Below are positions 51,617 to 61,116 of a DNA stretch of 64,000 nucleotides, piece by piece. The notes under the pieces are model-generated. The model was not told where the DNA came from, did not search any database, and saw nothing but the letters and a program-made list of their open reading frames with translations. This stretch comes from Verrucomicrobiia bacterium DG1235. Lineage in GTDB: Bacteria; Verrucomicrobiota; Verrucomicrobiia; Opitutales; Opitutaceae. Every line of letters begins with the position of its first letter. The first letter of the stretch is position 1. Location of the stretch: NCBI GenBank assembly GCA_000155695.1, contig DS990592.1, forward strand, positions 1,574,556 through 1,638,555, in the 5' to 3' direction. The translations under genes and the position numbers were made by a program.

Positions 51617-53011
51617 ATGAAAAAACTCGCCCTTTCACTTTCCGTCTCGCTTCTCAGCGTCGCAGCCCTCGCCCAAAGCAACGACGTCGTCGTACGGGAA
51701 CGCCTCATGGGCGCCGCCTTCCTCGACAACCAATCCTACGCCCTGCTCGAGGAGATGACCAACCTATACGGCGGTCGCATCACCGGATCCGAATCCAACG
51801 AGAAATCCATGCAGCTGCTGGAGCGGGCTCTCGACGAACACGGCATCCAAAACCACCGCGAGGCCTTTACCTTTCCCGGTTGGGAACGCAGGGAAGACTC
51901 CGCTACCTTGACCCACCCTTTGCAGCGAAAACTCCGCTCCATCGCCATGGGCTACGTCGACCAGCACCCGCCTTTCGAAGCCGAGCTCATCTATATCGGA
52001 AAAGGCTCCGCCGACGAAATCCCCTCAAACTCCCAAGGCAAAATCGCTCTACTCGCCGCCAACGTAAAACTGTCGCAAGACAGTATCCAAGCATTCGCTA
52101 CAGACAACGGCATAACAGGGCTCCTTCTTACAAATCGAAAAAACGGCGGCCAACTTCTCGCCCGTACCGCTAACTACAGCGGCGACGCCTCCCCCATCCC
52201 CATCTATTCCGTAACCGAAGAGGAAGGGCGTTGGCTCAAGCGCCTCACCGAAAGCGGCGAAAAACCGCGCGTCGCCCTGTCGACCTCGTCCATCGTCAAG
52301 GACATCGATTGCGATAATCTGGTCGCTACCATCCCCGGCAAAATCTCAAAAAAGATCGTCATTGGCGCCCACTTCGACTCGTGGGACCTCGGACAAGGCG
52401 CACTGGACAACGGTCTCGGCATTGCTCAGGCCTTCGACGTTACACGGCTCATCCAGTCCATAAATCCAAATAACCACTACACCATCGAAACCGTTTGGTT
52501 CAACGCCGAGGAATTCGGCCTCTTCGGCTCGTACGCCTACATGGAGCGTCATAAAGACGACAAAATCGTCGCCATGATAAACTTGGACATGGTGGGTAAT
52601 CCCATCGGGGCCAATGCTATGGGCTTCGACTCACTTATCCCCGCCCTCGAGACGTTCTCCAAGGACCTAGGAGGCTTCGCGCTTCCCAAACCTGTCGCTA
52701 ACGCGCCTTGGCTCGGCAGCGACCACATGCCCTTTATTATCCAGGGCATTCCGTCCATGACTTTGAACGCTCCCATCCAAGCAGAAGCAGTCGGCTTTTA
52801 CCACGATTTCGCGGACACCTTCGAAAAAGTAGACCGCGAAGTTCTGTCGAAGTCCATAGGAATCATTTCGGTACTCGCCCACCAATTGGCGAATGACCAG
52901 AACCTCGACATCCCACGCCTCAACCAAGAGCAAACCATCGAGCTGCTAAAAAAGGCCATACTCGACGAAAAAATGAAAACCGCCAAAATCTGGCCGTTCG
53001 GCACCGAATAG
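51617..53011 (+). CDS. secreted M28 family metallo-aminopeptidase
   Basis: A signal peptide (about 1-20, ending ALAQ) is followed by a PA-like insert domain (about 120-210) and the M28 catalytic domain. That domain has IGAHFDSWDLGQGALDNGLG, carrying the first zinc His and bridging Asp, then FNAEEFGLFGS with the catalytic Glu pair. MINLDMVGNP supplies the next Asp, and GSDHMPF with EAVGFYHDFADTF supply the remaining histidines. It resembles glutamate carboxypeptidase-like exported aminopeptidases. Being paired with a sialidase-like protein, it may process glycopeptides. The gene converges on the BNR gene 15 bp away. Confidence 0.93.
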   Translation: MKKLALSLSVSLLSVAALAQSNDVVVRERLMGAAFLDNQSYALLEEMTNLYGGRITGSESNEKSMQLLERALDEHGIQNHREAFTFPGWERREDSATLTHPLQRKLRSIAMGYVDQHPPFEAELIYIGKGSADEIPSNSQGKIALLAANVKLSQDSIQAFATDNGITGLLLTNRKNGGQLLARTANYSGDASPIPIYSVTEEEGRWLKRLTESGEKPRVALSTSSIVKDIDCDNLVATIPGKISKKIVIGAHFDSWDLGQGALDNGLGIAQAFDVTRLIQSINPNNHYTIETVWFNAEEFGLFGSYAYMERHKDDKIVAMINLDMVGNPIGANAMGFDSLIPALETFSKDLGGFALPKPVANAPWLGSDHMPFIIQGIPSMTLNAPIQAEAVGFYHDFADTFEKVDREVLSKSIGIISVLAHQLANDQNLDIPRLNQEQTIELLKKAILDEKMKTAKIWPFGTE

Positions 53012-53026
53012 ACAGAAACTCTCCGG

Positions 53027-54328
53027 CTACTCGCCCGGTACCCACCAAACCTCGTTGCTTAGCTGATCACTTAAAGAGTCGCCGCGAACGCCAACCGTGT
53101 ACAAGTAGCTTGGATACGACGGCATTTCATTGAAACCAGTAGGTCGCTCCATGTTCGGCATCCAGCTCGGAACATCCGCGTCTATCTCTGCAAGAAGTCG
53201 ACTTTCGAACGTTTCCCCACCGTCCTGCGAACGGAAGCAAACCAGCTCCGAAGTCGGATCACCCCAGTCGGGAGCCAAGGGCTTCACCCGCATCGCCACT
53301 GCGGTCACCAGCGGTTGGCCAGAAGCGCCGAAGGACACGCCTCCATGCATGAAAAGAGCCCAGTCCCGGACCAGTTCCGGAAGGTACTTATTGAGCTGGC
53401 GGTGACGCCATTTCCCATCTCCATACGGCGTCGCCAAATAAGACTCGCTGCTATCTTCGGTACGCACCCCGTACGGTAAATATGGCAACCCATTCGGCCC
53501 CACCGCAATCGATCCCGCGTTGAGAATACGACCCTCAATTCCCCGACCACTGGCGAGAACGTCAATCGTTTCCGCAGTCGCCGGCAGCTCGATAGCAGAA
53601 CCGTCCGAACGAGACCAAGTTTTGCCACCATCCTTACTCGTCATGTATCCCACCGTCGTTAACGGTGAACGCGATTCGTCTGCCGGCACCTCGTATATCC
53701 TCGTCCCGAGGTGCAAGGTCTCGTGATCCTCCCCCCACGCCAAGGATGCGGCAAACTGGGCATAAATTCCGTGCCGTGATCTAATCAACGACCGTTGCCG
53801 CTGCCAATTTTCGCTTGGAGCCTTGATCCACATCTCCAGCTCCCAAGGTTTCTCGTCGTAACTGCGGCGAGCCGTTAAAATCAAGGAGCCATCTTTCGCG
53901 CAAAGCAAAGCAGGATAAGTCAGATTTTGGCCGAATCCCTCGTATTCGGTCCACTGCGACGCATCGTTCGGAGCCAAAGACTTTCGATAACGAACAGGAT
54001 CGTGATGAGCGTAATAAATAATGTGCAAGTAGCCATCGCCATCGATAATCAGAGCTGGCCCGCCATGATTATCCTGTGCCTCGCCCACCACATAAGTACC
54101 GGACCACATGTTCGTCCCATGATCCAACGTTCGGATACAAATGCGAAACCCTTCCGAGGGCGAGTCGAGCCAGGCGACATGCGTTTTCCCTTGATAGGTC
54201 ACGATCTTCGGCGACTCGAGATATGCCGTCGCTCGCCCGGAACCTTGCGTCGATATGAGCACCGGTTCACTAGCGAGCAGTGAAACGACCACCGCTAAGG
54301 CTGCTGCAAAAAATGTTAAACGCTTCAT
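53027..54328 (-). CDS. secreted BNR-4 family protein (ulvan-lyase/exo-lyase-like propeller)
   Basis: A signal peptide (about 1-19) precedes a seven-bladed propeller of the BNR_4 type. [40 protein letters not shown] and [11 protein letters not shown] are its signatures; HHDP follows the second of these. BNR_4 folds include the ulvan lyase families PL24/PL25, so an uronate-lyase function is possible. It overlaps the 3' end of kbl by four bases and is the last gene of the Gfo/Idh/MocA-tdh-kbl operon. Catalytic His/Tyr candidates are present, but I cannot prove activity. Confidence 0.75.
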   Translation of the reverse strand: MKRLTFFAAALAVVVSLLASEPVLISTQGSGRATAYLESPKIVTYQGKTHVAWLDSPSEGFRICIRTLDHGTNMWSGTYVVGEAQDNHGGPALIIDGDGYLHIIYYAHHDPVRYRKSLAPNDASQWTEYEGFGQNLTYPALLCAKDGSLILTARRSYDEKPWELEMWIKAPSENWQRQRSLIRSRHGIYAQFAASLAWGEDHETLHLGTRIYEVPADESRSPLTTVGYMTSKDGGKTWSRSDGSAIELPATAETIDVLASGRGIEGRILNAGSIAVGPNGLPYLPYGVRTEDSSESYLATPYGDGKWRHRQLNKYLPELVRDWALFMHGGVSFGASGQPLVTAVAMRVKPLAPDWGDPTSELVCFRSQDGGETFESRLLAEIDADVPSWMPNMERPTGFNEMPSYPSYLYTVGVRGDSLSDQLSNEVWWVPGE

Positions 54329-55509
54329 AATCCCAATTCCACTTTCACTGCTACAAACTGCTGCACTGCGAACGATATATCGCTCTCCGTATGGGCCGCG
54401 GATACCTGCACTCGAATTCTGGCCTTCCCCCTCGGAACCACCGGATAAGTAAAGGCCACCACGTAAACGCCGCGTTCCCGCATTTGCTCCGCAAAACGAC
54501 CTGCCATGGACGCATCGCCGATCATGATCGGTACAATCGGATGCTCTCCCGGTAAGATGCTGAACCCCTCCGCCAACATCGCTTCTCGAAAATGCCTCGT
54601 ATTTCGCATCAAGCGATCTCGCAGCTCCGTAGACTCCGACAACAGCTCCAGCACCTTGATCGATCCCGCCGCGATGGCCGGAGCCAATGTATTGCTAAAC
54701 AAATACGGACGAGAACGCTGCCTCAATACCTCCACGATCTCCTTTCGTCCCGAAGTGAATCCACCGCTCGCGCCGCCCAGGGCCTTACCCAGCGTGCTGG
54801 TGACGACATCCACTCGACCCATCACATCCCGAAACTCTGGCGTCCCCCGCCCGGTCCGCCCCACAAAGCCCGTCGCATGCGAGTCGTCGACCATGACCAA
54901 GGAACCGTACTTATCCGCGAGGTCGCAAATTGCTCTCAGGTTGGCAATCGTTCCATCCATGGAGAAAACCCCATCTGTGGCAATCATGCGAAAGCGGGCT
55001 CCCGACGCCTCTTTCAGGCAGCGCTCCAAATCCTCCATGTCATCGTTGCGGTAGCGGTAGCGTTGGGCTTTGCATAGCCGAATCCCATCGATGATGCTGG
55101 CATGGTTCAGCTCATCGGAAACAATAGCGTCCTCCGGTCCGAGCAGGGTTTCAAAGAGCCCGGCATTCGCATCGAAACAGGAAGAATACAAAATAGTATC
55201 ATCTGTATCCAAAAATCCACTCAATTTCCGCTCTAGCTCTTTGTGCAACGTCTGCGTACCACAAATGAAGCGAACCGATGCCAGGCCATAGCCCCACTGC
55301 TCTATCCCCTGGATCGCCGCCGCCCGCACTTGCGAATCCTGGGCGAGACCGAGATAATTGTTAGCGCAAAAGTTCAGTGCATCCCTACCGCCATTTACCT
55401 GGACACGCACACTTTGCGGCGACTCAATTACGGTTTCCTCCTTGTAAAGCCCCGCCTGCCGTACCTCAGACAATTGGCTTCTCAGATGATTCCGAAAGTC
55501 GTTACTCAT
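54325..55509 (-). CDS. kbl: 2-amino-3-ketobutyrate CoA ligase (glycine C-acetyltransferase)
   Basis: A 394-residue PLP enzyme cleaving 2-amino-3-oxobutyrate with CoA to glycine and acetyl-CoA. [47 protein letters not shown] and [13 protein letters not shown] (PLP lysine) are diagnostic of KBL, and length is typical. It lies 25 bases after tdh, the enzyme that makes its substrate, forming the classical threonine-to-glycine pathway. The TonB-region PLP enzyme (1-1085) is a distant paralog. The stop overlaps the start of the BNR protein by four bases. Confidence 0.96.
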   Translation of the reverse strand: MSNDFRNHLRSQLSEVRQAGLYKEETVIESPQSVRVQVNGGRDALNFCANNYLGLAQDSQVRAAAIQGIEQWGYGLASVRFICGTQTLHKELERKLSGFLDTDDTILYSSCFDANAGLFETLLGPEDAIVSDELNHASIIDGIRLCKAQRYRYRNDDMEDLERCLKEASGARFRMIATDGVFSMDGTIANLRAICDLADKYGSLVMVDDSHATGFVGRTGRGTPEFRDVMGRVDVVTSTLGKALGGASGGFTSGRKEIVEVLRQRSRPYLFSNTLAPAIAAGSIKVLELLSESTELRDRLMRNTRHFREAMLAEGFSILPGEHPIVPIMIGDASMAGRFAEQMRERGVYVVAFTYPVVPRGKARIRVQVSAAHTESDISFAVQQFVAVKVELGL

Positions 55510-55534
55510 GATTTCTTGAATACATTTATCGGGT

Positions 55535-56560
55535 TCAATCCCAGTTGAGAATCACCTTGCCGGATTGCCCCGACTCCATCACCTCGAATGCCTTTTCGAA
55601 TTCAGTGTAGTGAAAGCGATGCGTTATGACCGGCTTTATATCCAAGCCACTTTGCAGCATCACCGTCATCTTGTACCAAGTCTCATACATCTCGCGACCA
55701 TAGATGCCTTTGATTGTGAGCATATTGAATACGACATGATTCCAATCGATTCCCATCGGACCGCTGGGAATCCCCAGCATGGCTACCTTTCCGCCATGGC
55801 ACAGGTTGTTGACCATGTCTTTGAAAGCGTTCGGATTCCCCGACATTTCCAAGCCCACATCGAAGCCCTCCTGCATATCAAGCTCCTTCTGGATCGAAGC
55901 CAAATCGCGCTCCTTCGCATTAAAGGCCACGGTCGCGCCCATCTTCCTCGCTAGATCGAGCCTGTATTCATTGAGGTCCGACACTACGATGTAGCGAGCG
56001 CCCGCATGTCGAGCCACCGCGGTAGCGATGATTCCAATCGGCCCCGCTCCCGTGATCAAAACGTCCTCCCCCAGGAGAGGAAAAGACAAAGCAGTGTGGA
56101 CCGCGTTGCCAAATGGATCGAAAATCGAGGCGACATCCAAATCCACTCCCTCGTGATGCAGCCAAACATTGGTCATGGGCAGGACGATGTACTCGGCGAA
56201 TGCTCCAGCCCGGTTCACCCCGATCCCCTTCACATGAGCGCAAAGGTGACGGCGCCCGGCCATGCAGTTTCGACAGCGACCGCACACCACGTGTCCCTCA
56301 CCGCTGACCACGTCGCCTAGCTTGAAGTCAAACACGTTCGAACCGAGAGCTACGATCTCGCCCACGAATTCGTGTCCGACAACCATCGGTACCGGGATAG
56401 TTTTCTGAGCCCAGTCGTCCCAGACATAGATATGGAGATCCGTTCCGCAGACTCCCGTTCGTATCACTCGGATCAATACATCATTGATCCCAAACTCCGG
56501 TTTGGGAACGTCCTCAAGCCACAATCCGCGACGAGCGTAGCTTTTGACGAGTCCCTTCAT
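55535..56560 (-). CDS. tdh: L-threonine 3-dehydrogenase
   Basis: A 341-residue zinc MDR oxidising L-threonine to 2-amino-3-ketobutyrate. [35 protein letters not shown], the structural zinc cysteines in [15 protein letters not shown] and [20 protein letters not shown] are as in TDH. WVGNAV-like and [14 protein letters not shown] segments are TDH-specific. NAD is the expected cofactor. It pairs with kbl downstream (25 bases) and follows the Gfo/Idh/MocA gene by 15 bases. Confidence 0.96.
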   Translation of the reverse strand: MKGLVKSYARRGLWLEDVPKPEFGINDVLIRVIRTGVCGTDLHIYVWDDWAQKTIPVPMVVGHEFVGEIVALGSNVFDFKLGDVVSGEGHVVCGRCRNCMAGRRHLCAHVKGIGVNRAGAFAEYIVLPMTNVWLHHEGVDLDVASIFDPFGNAVHTALSFPLLGEDVLITGAGPIGIIATAVARHAGARYIVVSDLNEYRLDLARKMGATVAFNAKERDLASIQKELDMQEGFDVGLEMSGNPNAFKDMVNNLCHGGKVAMLGIPSGPMGIDWNHVVFNMLTIKGIYGREMYETWYKMTVMLQSGLDIKPVITHRFHYTEFEKAFEVMESGQSGKVILNWD

Positions 56561-56575
56561 TGAAATTCGAATCTT

Positions 56576-57874
56576 CTATTCCGCTACCTTGCGAGTGCCT
56601 TCCAAAAGGACTGGCGCCGGACAATACCTTCCGGAGAAACTCACGTAATTAGAGATGTCTGCCTCACGGGGCTCAACTGCCCAAGGTGCACCCACTTCCT
56701 TGAACGATTTTCGCTCGATAAAAGAACGAAGTCCAAAGTACTCTAGATCGGAGATAGTATCCACGATTTCATTATTTTCGCCCCGGATAGCCTTCTGAAA
56801 TTGCTGCGGCACGTCCTGTATCTCTACAGTATCATGGACGGTATTCACCCATTTCACGGTACCCTTCGCGAGGTCGCTGGTGCAGATCCTCGCCGGCTTG
56901 CCCTCGATTTGATCGAGCACGGAATTGAACATGTAGTCACGTACCGCGATCTGCCCAAGCTTCGGAACGAACTGGCGAACACCGTCTACCTCAACCTCGT
57001 AGTCGCCAATGAAGCGCCAAACAATCGTCCCTTTTTCACCCTCGATGCGAATCTCCGGGTCGAAACTCTGAGTCGTACTGTGGCTCAAGACAACCGCCGC
57101 TTCGATCCCCGAGTCCATTTCCACCACAGAGCGAACCGTGTCGTAGCTTTCGATCGGCTTGGCTCGGTATGCCTCAGCCCTGATTTTCATCAAATTCGCC
57201 TCTTTCTCCAGAGTATCGCCAGACCAGAACAGAATTAAGTTAATCAGGTGGCAAAGGGCATTATGCAGTGGCGAATCCAGAACCCAAGAGTGTCCATCGT
57301 GCAGTCGACCGCTCCACTTGTTGCGGGCGTAGTAAGTACGCGTGCGCGGCCAAAGTGCTAGGCAATCAATACGCTTCACCTTCCCAATCTCACCACTCAA
57401 CAAGCGCTCCTTGATATCCCAGGTTTCCTTTTGGTAGGCATACTGAAAACCGACGCTCACTTCGATCCCCGACTCCTTCTCCGCAGCCTGGATCTCAGCT
57501 ACATCTTGCAGTGTGGGAGCCAGCGGCTTCTCCACGGTCACATGAAAGCCGCGGCGCAAGCTCTCCACAGCCATCTGCGTATGCCAGCCAATTCCAGTTG
57601 GGATACAGACCCAATCGATCAAACCGGCCGCCTCCTCGAGCATATCCAGATAGTTCGAATACACCGGGACCGAGCGTTCCTTAAAAAACTGGATTTCCTC
57701 CGCCGTTTGCTCGGGATTGATGATGGTTACCGCGCCCCATTGCACCCGACCATTTTCGACAAGTCTTTTAATCGCATCTAGATACGCAGCGCCATAGCCC
57801 GTGACTCCGACGAGACCAACTCGTATCGGGGCGAGACGATTTTGCGTGAAAAGGGAGGTTTTAGTGTCAATCAT
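56576..57874 (-). CDS. Gfo/Idh/MocA family oxidoreductase
   Basis: A 432-residue NAD(P)-dependent sugar-type oxidoreductase. The N-terminal Rossmann domain has RVGLVGVTGYGAAYL, DWVCIPTGIGWHTQMAVES and HVTVEKPLAP, with the EKP lysine. The C-terminal domain has WSGRLHDGHSWVLDSPLHN, typical of the catalytic part. Substrates in the family include sugars, inositols and pseudo-amino acids. It is the first gene of an operon with tdh, kbl and a BNR protein. A terminator just upstream (57881-57902) separates it from the preceding operon; its own promoter must lie in the same short region. Confidence 0.92.
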   Translation of the reverse strand: MIDTKTSLFTQNRLAPIRVGLVGVTGYGAAYLDAIKRLVENGRVQWGAVTIINPEQTAEEIQFFKERSVPVYSNYLDMLEEAAGLIDWVCIPTGIGWHTQMAVESLRRGFHVTVEKPLAPTLQDVAEIQAAEKESGIEVSVGFQYAYQKETWDIKERLLSGEIGKVKRIDCLALWPRTRTYYARNKWSGRLHDGHSWVLDSPLHNALCHLINLILFWSGDTLEKEANLMKIRAEAYRAKPIESYDTVRSVVEMDSGIEAAVVLSHSTTQSFDPEIRIEGEKGTIVWRFIGDYEVEVDGVRQFVPKLGQIAVRDYMFNSVLDQIEGKPARICTSDLAKGTVKWVNTVHDTVEIQDVPQQFQKAIRGENNEIVDTISDLEYFGLRSFIERKSFKEVGAPWAVEPREADISNYVSFSGRYCPAPVLLEGTRKVAE

Positions 57875-57880
57875 CCGCAG

Positions 57881-57902
57881 AAAAAAGGAGCCGAAACGGC
57901 TC
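57881..57902 (-). terminator. intrinsic terminator of the PhyH-AKR operon
   Basis: On the minus strand GAGCCG-TTT-CGGCTC (57902-57888) is followed by CTTTTTT (57887-57881). It sits only seven bases before the ATG of the Gfo/Idh/MocA gene, so read-through would feed that operon and the hairpin lies in its leader. Confidence 0.8.
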
Positions 57903-58044
57903 TTGTAGAAAGGAGTATATCGACCCAGCGACGTGCGTAAAATAAGCCGATGAAGGACACGTTAGCCGATCAAAGTCGGCCGGTCATGGAAAAGTTGTTT
58001 TTCCAGTAAAGCGGATTCCTCCGCCGACTCCTTTCAAACCTTCC

Positions 58045-59007
58045 TCACGCGGGGCAAAAATCCTTTTGATGCAGGACTTCACAACGCTCCAGAAGCGAAT
58101 CGGAGAACGATGACAACTGACTGGCCCGAATCGAATCTTCCAATTCCACCAGGGACTTCGCTCCTGATAGAGCCAGCGAAACACCCGCTTGATCCAATAC
58201 CCAGCGGTAGGTCGCTTCCGGCAAGTTCCTAACCTTTCCGCCTACCAAAACCTCCTTCAAAGCTTCCGCGTAGTCGACCCGCTCTGAAATTTCCTCACGC
58301 GAATAGCGAGCGTTCAAGCTGCCTTGCGGAAAAACCGTGTCGTGCGTGATCATGCCGCTCAGAAACCCATTCGCCATGCACTCCCGAGCCACCACCCCGC
58401 AATCCGTCCGAATGGCCGCATCGATCAAAGGACGCGTTTCGCGATTGAAGGGGCTCAACACCACCTGGATCGCATCGATTTTACGTTCCCGCATCCACTC
58501 GGCGGACATTTCGCAGGTATCCGCGTACATAGAAACCGAATGCCCTAGCGAGCGCACCTTGCCCTCGGATTGAAGCAGCTCAAGTTCAGCCCAAACGCCG
58601 TCGTCGATTTCCGACGGCCCAAATGGGGAATGGAAAAAAAGAAGGTCGATCCAGTCACGACCCAAACGTCGCAAGCTGGCTTCGCACGATTGCCGCGCTT
58701 CCTTCGCCGTAAAACGGCCCGGCATCACATCGGTCGCCGTCCGACCAAATTTCGTGGAAATTATCACACCGTCCTTGCGGGAGCCAAGGCCAGCGCCCAG
58801 CACCGTTTCCGCGACCCCGTCTTCCGTCTTTGATCCGTAGAGCGGAGCTGTATCGAAGAAATTGATACCTTTTTCGATCGAACCTTGGATCAAGGCTTCC
58901 GAAGCAGCCTGCTCCACGTCGCCATAAACCGAGCTACCCAGAGCCCAAGTTCCCAATCCAATTTCACTGACCTGCAAGTCAGTGCGCCCCAGTCTTCGCG
59001 TTTTCAT
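58045..59007 (-). CDS. aldo/keto reductase
   Basis: A 320-residue TIM-barrel reductase with RRLGRTDLQVSEIGLGTWALG at the start. The catalytic tetrad residues are in NFFDTAPLYGSKT (Asp, Tyr), VIISTKFG (Lys) and LLFFHSPFG (His). It would use NADPH to reduce an aldehyde or ketone or oxidise a sugar. It is the last gene of a minus-strand operon, overlapping the creatininase-family gene by four bases (59004-59007). Confidence 0.93.
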   Translation of the reverse strand: MKTRRLGRTDLQVSEIGLGTWALGSSVYGDVEQAASEALIQGSIEKGINFFDTAPLYGSKTEDGVAETVLGAGLGSRKDGVIISTKFGRTATDVMPGRFTAKEARQSCEASLRRLGRDWIDLLFFHSPFGPSEIDDGVWAELELLQSEGKVRSLGHSVSMYADTCEMSAEWMRERKIDAIQVVLSPFNRETRPLIDAAIRTDCGVVARECMANGFLSGMITHDTVFPQGSLNARYSREEISERVDYAEALKEVLVGGKVRNLPEATYRWVLDQAGVSLALSGAKSLVELEDSIRASQLSSFSDSLLERCEVLHQKDFCPA

Positions 59008-59738
59008 TTCTCTCGTTTTTCTTGATTCGTCCAGGCGGCGATCGCCGGCAACGCATTCTCCAGCAGCGTCTCGAGCTGCGTCGCTCCTCGTTCCTCGCTC
59101 GCTTTTCGAGGATCCTCGCCGGTGATGCCATCGTCATCCAGTGTTACCGGACGATCCGGTAAAGCAGAACAATCGACGCTGCCGGGGTTGAAGTACATTT
59201 GATATGAGGTCTCGTAAGCCCCCGCGTGATCGGCCGAAAACGCTCCACCTTCCAAGAAATCATTGTCGGCGCATACCTTAAAGAACGCTCCGGTCCCCTT
59301 CTCTCCAGCTCGCGTTGCTCCCGCTTTCAAGGCCTCGATCTGCTCTGGCGGATAATGCCCGGTGAAAAGGATGATCACGCGGAAGCCTTCGTCGGCCAAC
59401 TGCAGACAAATCTCTTCCGCCAGATTCGTAATCAATCCTCCCGATATATCGATGGAGTGCGGAAAGCCCTTGAAAGGCTTTATCGTATTCGTCGCCAGCG
59501 GTATTGCCGGAAGCACTACGCCGCCAGTCTTCTCCGCCAAGGCCAGGCAAATGCCTTCCGCTTTGGTCGAATCCAAACCGATGGGGGCATGAGCGCTGTG
59601 CCACTCCAAGGCTCCCCAAGGGACGTAGGCAATCGGTGTTGCGGCGAGAATCGGATCAATCTCGCTTGGCTTCAGGTCGCTGTAGCGGCCCGATTTATTG
59701 GCAGTTAAATCTAAAGAGTCGGAAAAAGCGGCACACAT
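59004..59738 (-). CDS. creatininase family amidohydrolase-like protein
   Basis: A 244-residue protein with the creatininase fold: VPWGALEWHSAHAPIGLDST carries the first metal Glu/His and Asp, FTGHYPPEQ the family TGHG-like element, and SADHAGAYETS the metal Asp-His and catalytic Glu. Family members hydrolyse cyclic amides (creatinine) or related C-N bonds in cofactor biosynthesis and catabolism. Its neighbours (PhyH oxygenase, ferritin-like protein, aldo/keto reductase) suggest a dedicated catabolic route with an unknown lactam-like or amide substrate. Confidence 0.88.
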   Translation of the reverse strand: MCAAFSDSLDLTANKSGRYSDLKPSEIDPILAATPIAYVPWGALEWHSAHAPIGLDSTKAEGICLALAEKTGGVVLPAIPLATNTIKPFKGFPHSIDISGGLITNLAEEICLQLADEGFRVIILFTGHYPPEQIEALKAGATRAGEKGTGAFFKVCADNDFLEGGAFSADHAGAYETSYQMYFNPGSVDCSALPDRPVTLDDDGITGEDPRKASEERGATQLETLLENALPAIAAWTNQEKREK

Positions 59739-59763
59739 AGAGCTAAAGGTTCAGTCAAATGAG

Positions 59764-61086
59764 TTAAGCCTCAACAGTTGCGAGCTTCAGCAAGTCGCTA
59801 CCAGTCACGCGTTCTTCCGGGCTCAAGCTGTGCGGCGTTATTCCACCGAACTCCTTTGCCAGAGCTTCAAAACGTATCCGCGTGGCATCTACAAATTCCG
59901 CAACCGGTCGGGTTTCCCCAAGGAGCTGCATGATCTCCGGCAACCAACGGTGTCCATAGCGCACATGGCCTTGCTCGTCGTTCCGGTCGAAGGCGAGGAG
60001 CGTATCCGCCTCGAAGTCATTCAATTCGCGAACCCGATCCATCACCTTGGCCTTTGTCGGAAAACTACCGGCCTCAAATTCCATAGTCATCATCGCGTAT
60101 CGCTCCGCTGGAGACATCTGCACGAGAATGTTGTAAAGGTCGAGCGAGTGTTCGAGTTTCGACAAATCGACGCCGAGCTTCGGCAATTGCCTGAAACCGA
60201 ACTGACTGTGACGCGACTCGTCCCAAAGGTGACGAGCAAGATCGAAGTGCATATCGAAAGGAGCCTCCCGCGTGTCATAGAAAACAGTTGCCAGATAATC
60301 GACTGCATCGAGCTCCATCATCAACCAAATGTATACCATCAAACGGATGACTCTCGCATCGGTCTTCGGATCTTCCAACCATTCGCGCACGATTGGGTCT
60401 TCGCTTGGCTCGTTGCCAAAAACACTCGAGCAAACCGGATAATCGCCGCGGTTACAGGTGTCCGGATGGCAATAGGGCCTATCGGTGAAAGACCATTGAA
60501 AATCGTCTGGCAATGGCACCGAGGGGCGATGCGTCAACCAGCCACCGACCGCGTTCAAGCACAGTTCGAGGTGCTTCTCCCAATCGGACGACTCATTGGA
60601 TCTCAAATACGGTTGGATCTCCTCAGCGTGACGCTTTTCGTCGAGAATAAACTCCTCTACCAACTTGCTAGACGGCCAGTCTGCGAGATGATTCGTTTCT
60701 TCGAGATAGGTCTCGTAAGCAGACAGAAGGGCCGGCTTAAGCACGCGATAAAACCCAGCCACCGCCTGAATTGCATCGTTAGGGCTGATAGCCTCCTCGA
60801 AGATATTTCTAAATTTGCTGCGAACGCTCTCTCCCTTTCCAAATCCACTGAGTTCGCGGCCACGCTCACGGAGAAAACGGGCATGACCCGCAGCTTCCCA
60901 AACGTGCTGACAAAGTAGATACTTAAGCTCAACGTCGCCCACACGGTAGATCAAAGTAGTCGCGCTCGATACGAACTCTCGCTCCACTTCGAAGAGCGCC
61001 CGCAGGTAACCTGCCATATCCTTAACCGCGGCCATGCGACCGCCTAACGGGCGTGAACCCGAGACCTTTGCATTTGAAGAAACCAT
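59764..61086 (-). CDS. ferritin-like (DUF455-type) protein
   Basis: A 440-residue helix-rich protein with repeated E/D-x2-x-H pairs typical of ferritin-like di-iron carboxylate folds: HVWEAAGHARFL, ILDEKRHAEEI, LWDESRHSQFG and NDEQGHVRYGHRW. I judge it DUF455-like from the last motif. It also has a cysteine cluster (YCHPDTCNRGDYPVCSS) that could hold a metal. If it is a di-iron oxygenase it may act in the same route as the PhyH protein, whose gene lies 30 bases upstream. The exact family is uncertain. Confidence 0.7.
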   Translation of the reverse strand: MVSSNAKVSGSRPLGGRMAAVKDMAGYLRALFEVEREFVSSATTLIYRVGDVELKYLLCQHVWEAAGHARFLRERGRELSGFGKGESVRSKFRNIFEEAISPNDAIQAVAGFYRVLKPALLSAYETYLEETNHLADWPSSKLVEEFILDEKRHAEEIQPYLRSNESSDWEKHLELCLNAVGGWLTHRPSVPLPDDFQWSFTDRPYCHPDTCNRGDYPVCSSVFGNEPSEDPIVREWLEDPKTDARVIRLMVYIWLMMELDAVDYLATVFYDTREAPFDMHFDLARHLWDESRHSQFGFRQLPKLGVDLSKLEHSLDLYNILVQMSPAERYAMMTMEFEAGSFPTKAKVMDRVRELNDFEADTLLAFDRNDEQGHVRYGHRWLPEIMQLLGETRPVAEFVDATRIRFEALAKEFGGITPHSLSPEERVTGSDLLKLATVEA

Positions 61087-61116
61087 TTCGTTATAATTTA
61101 TTAAGTCTGTAGTTAT

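Noticed and set aside
59698-60918. A 406-codon plus-strand open frame
   Set aside because: It is antisense to the ferritin-like gene (59764-61086), whose ExxH motifs are conserved. The frame has no recognisable motifs and an R/H/L-rich composition typical of antisense shadows.
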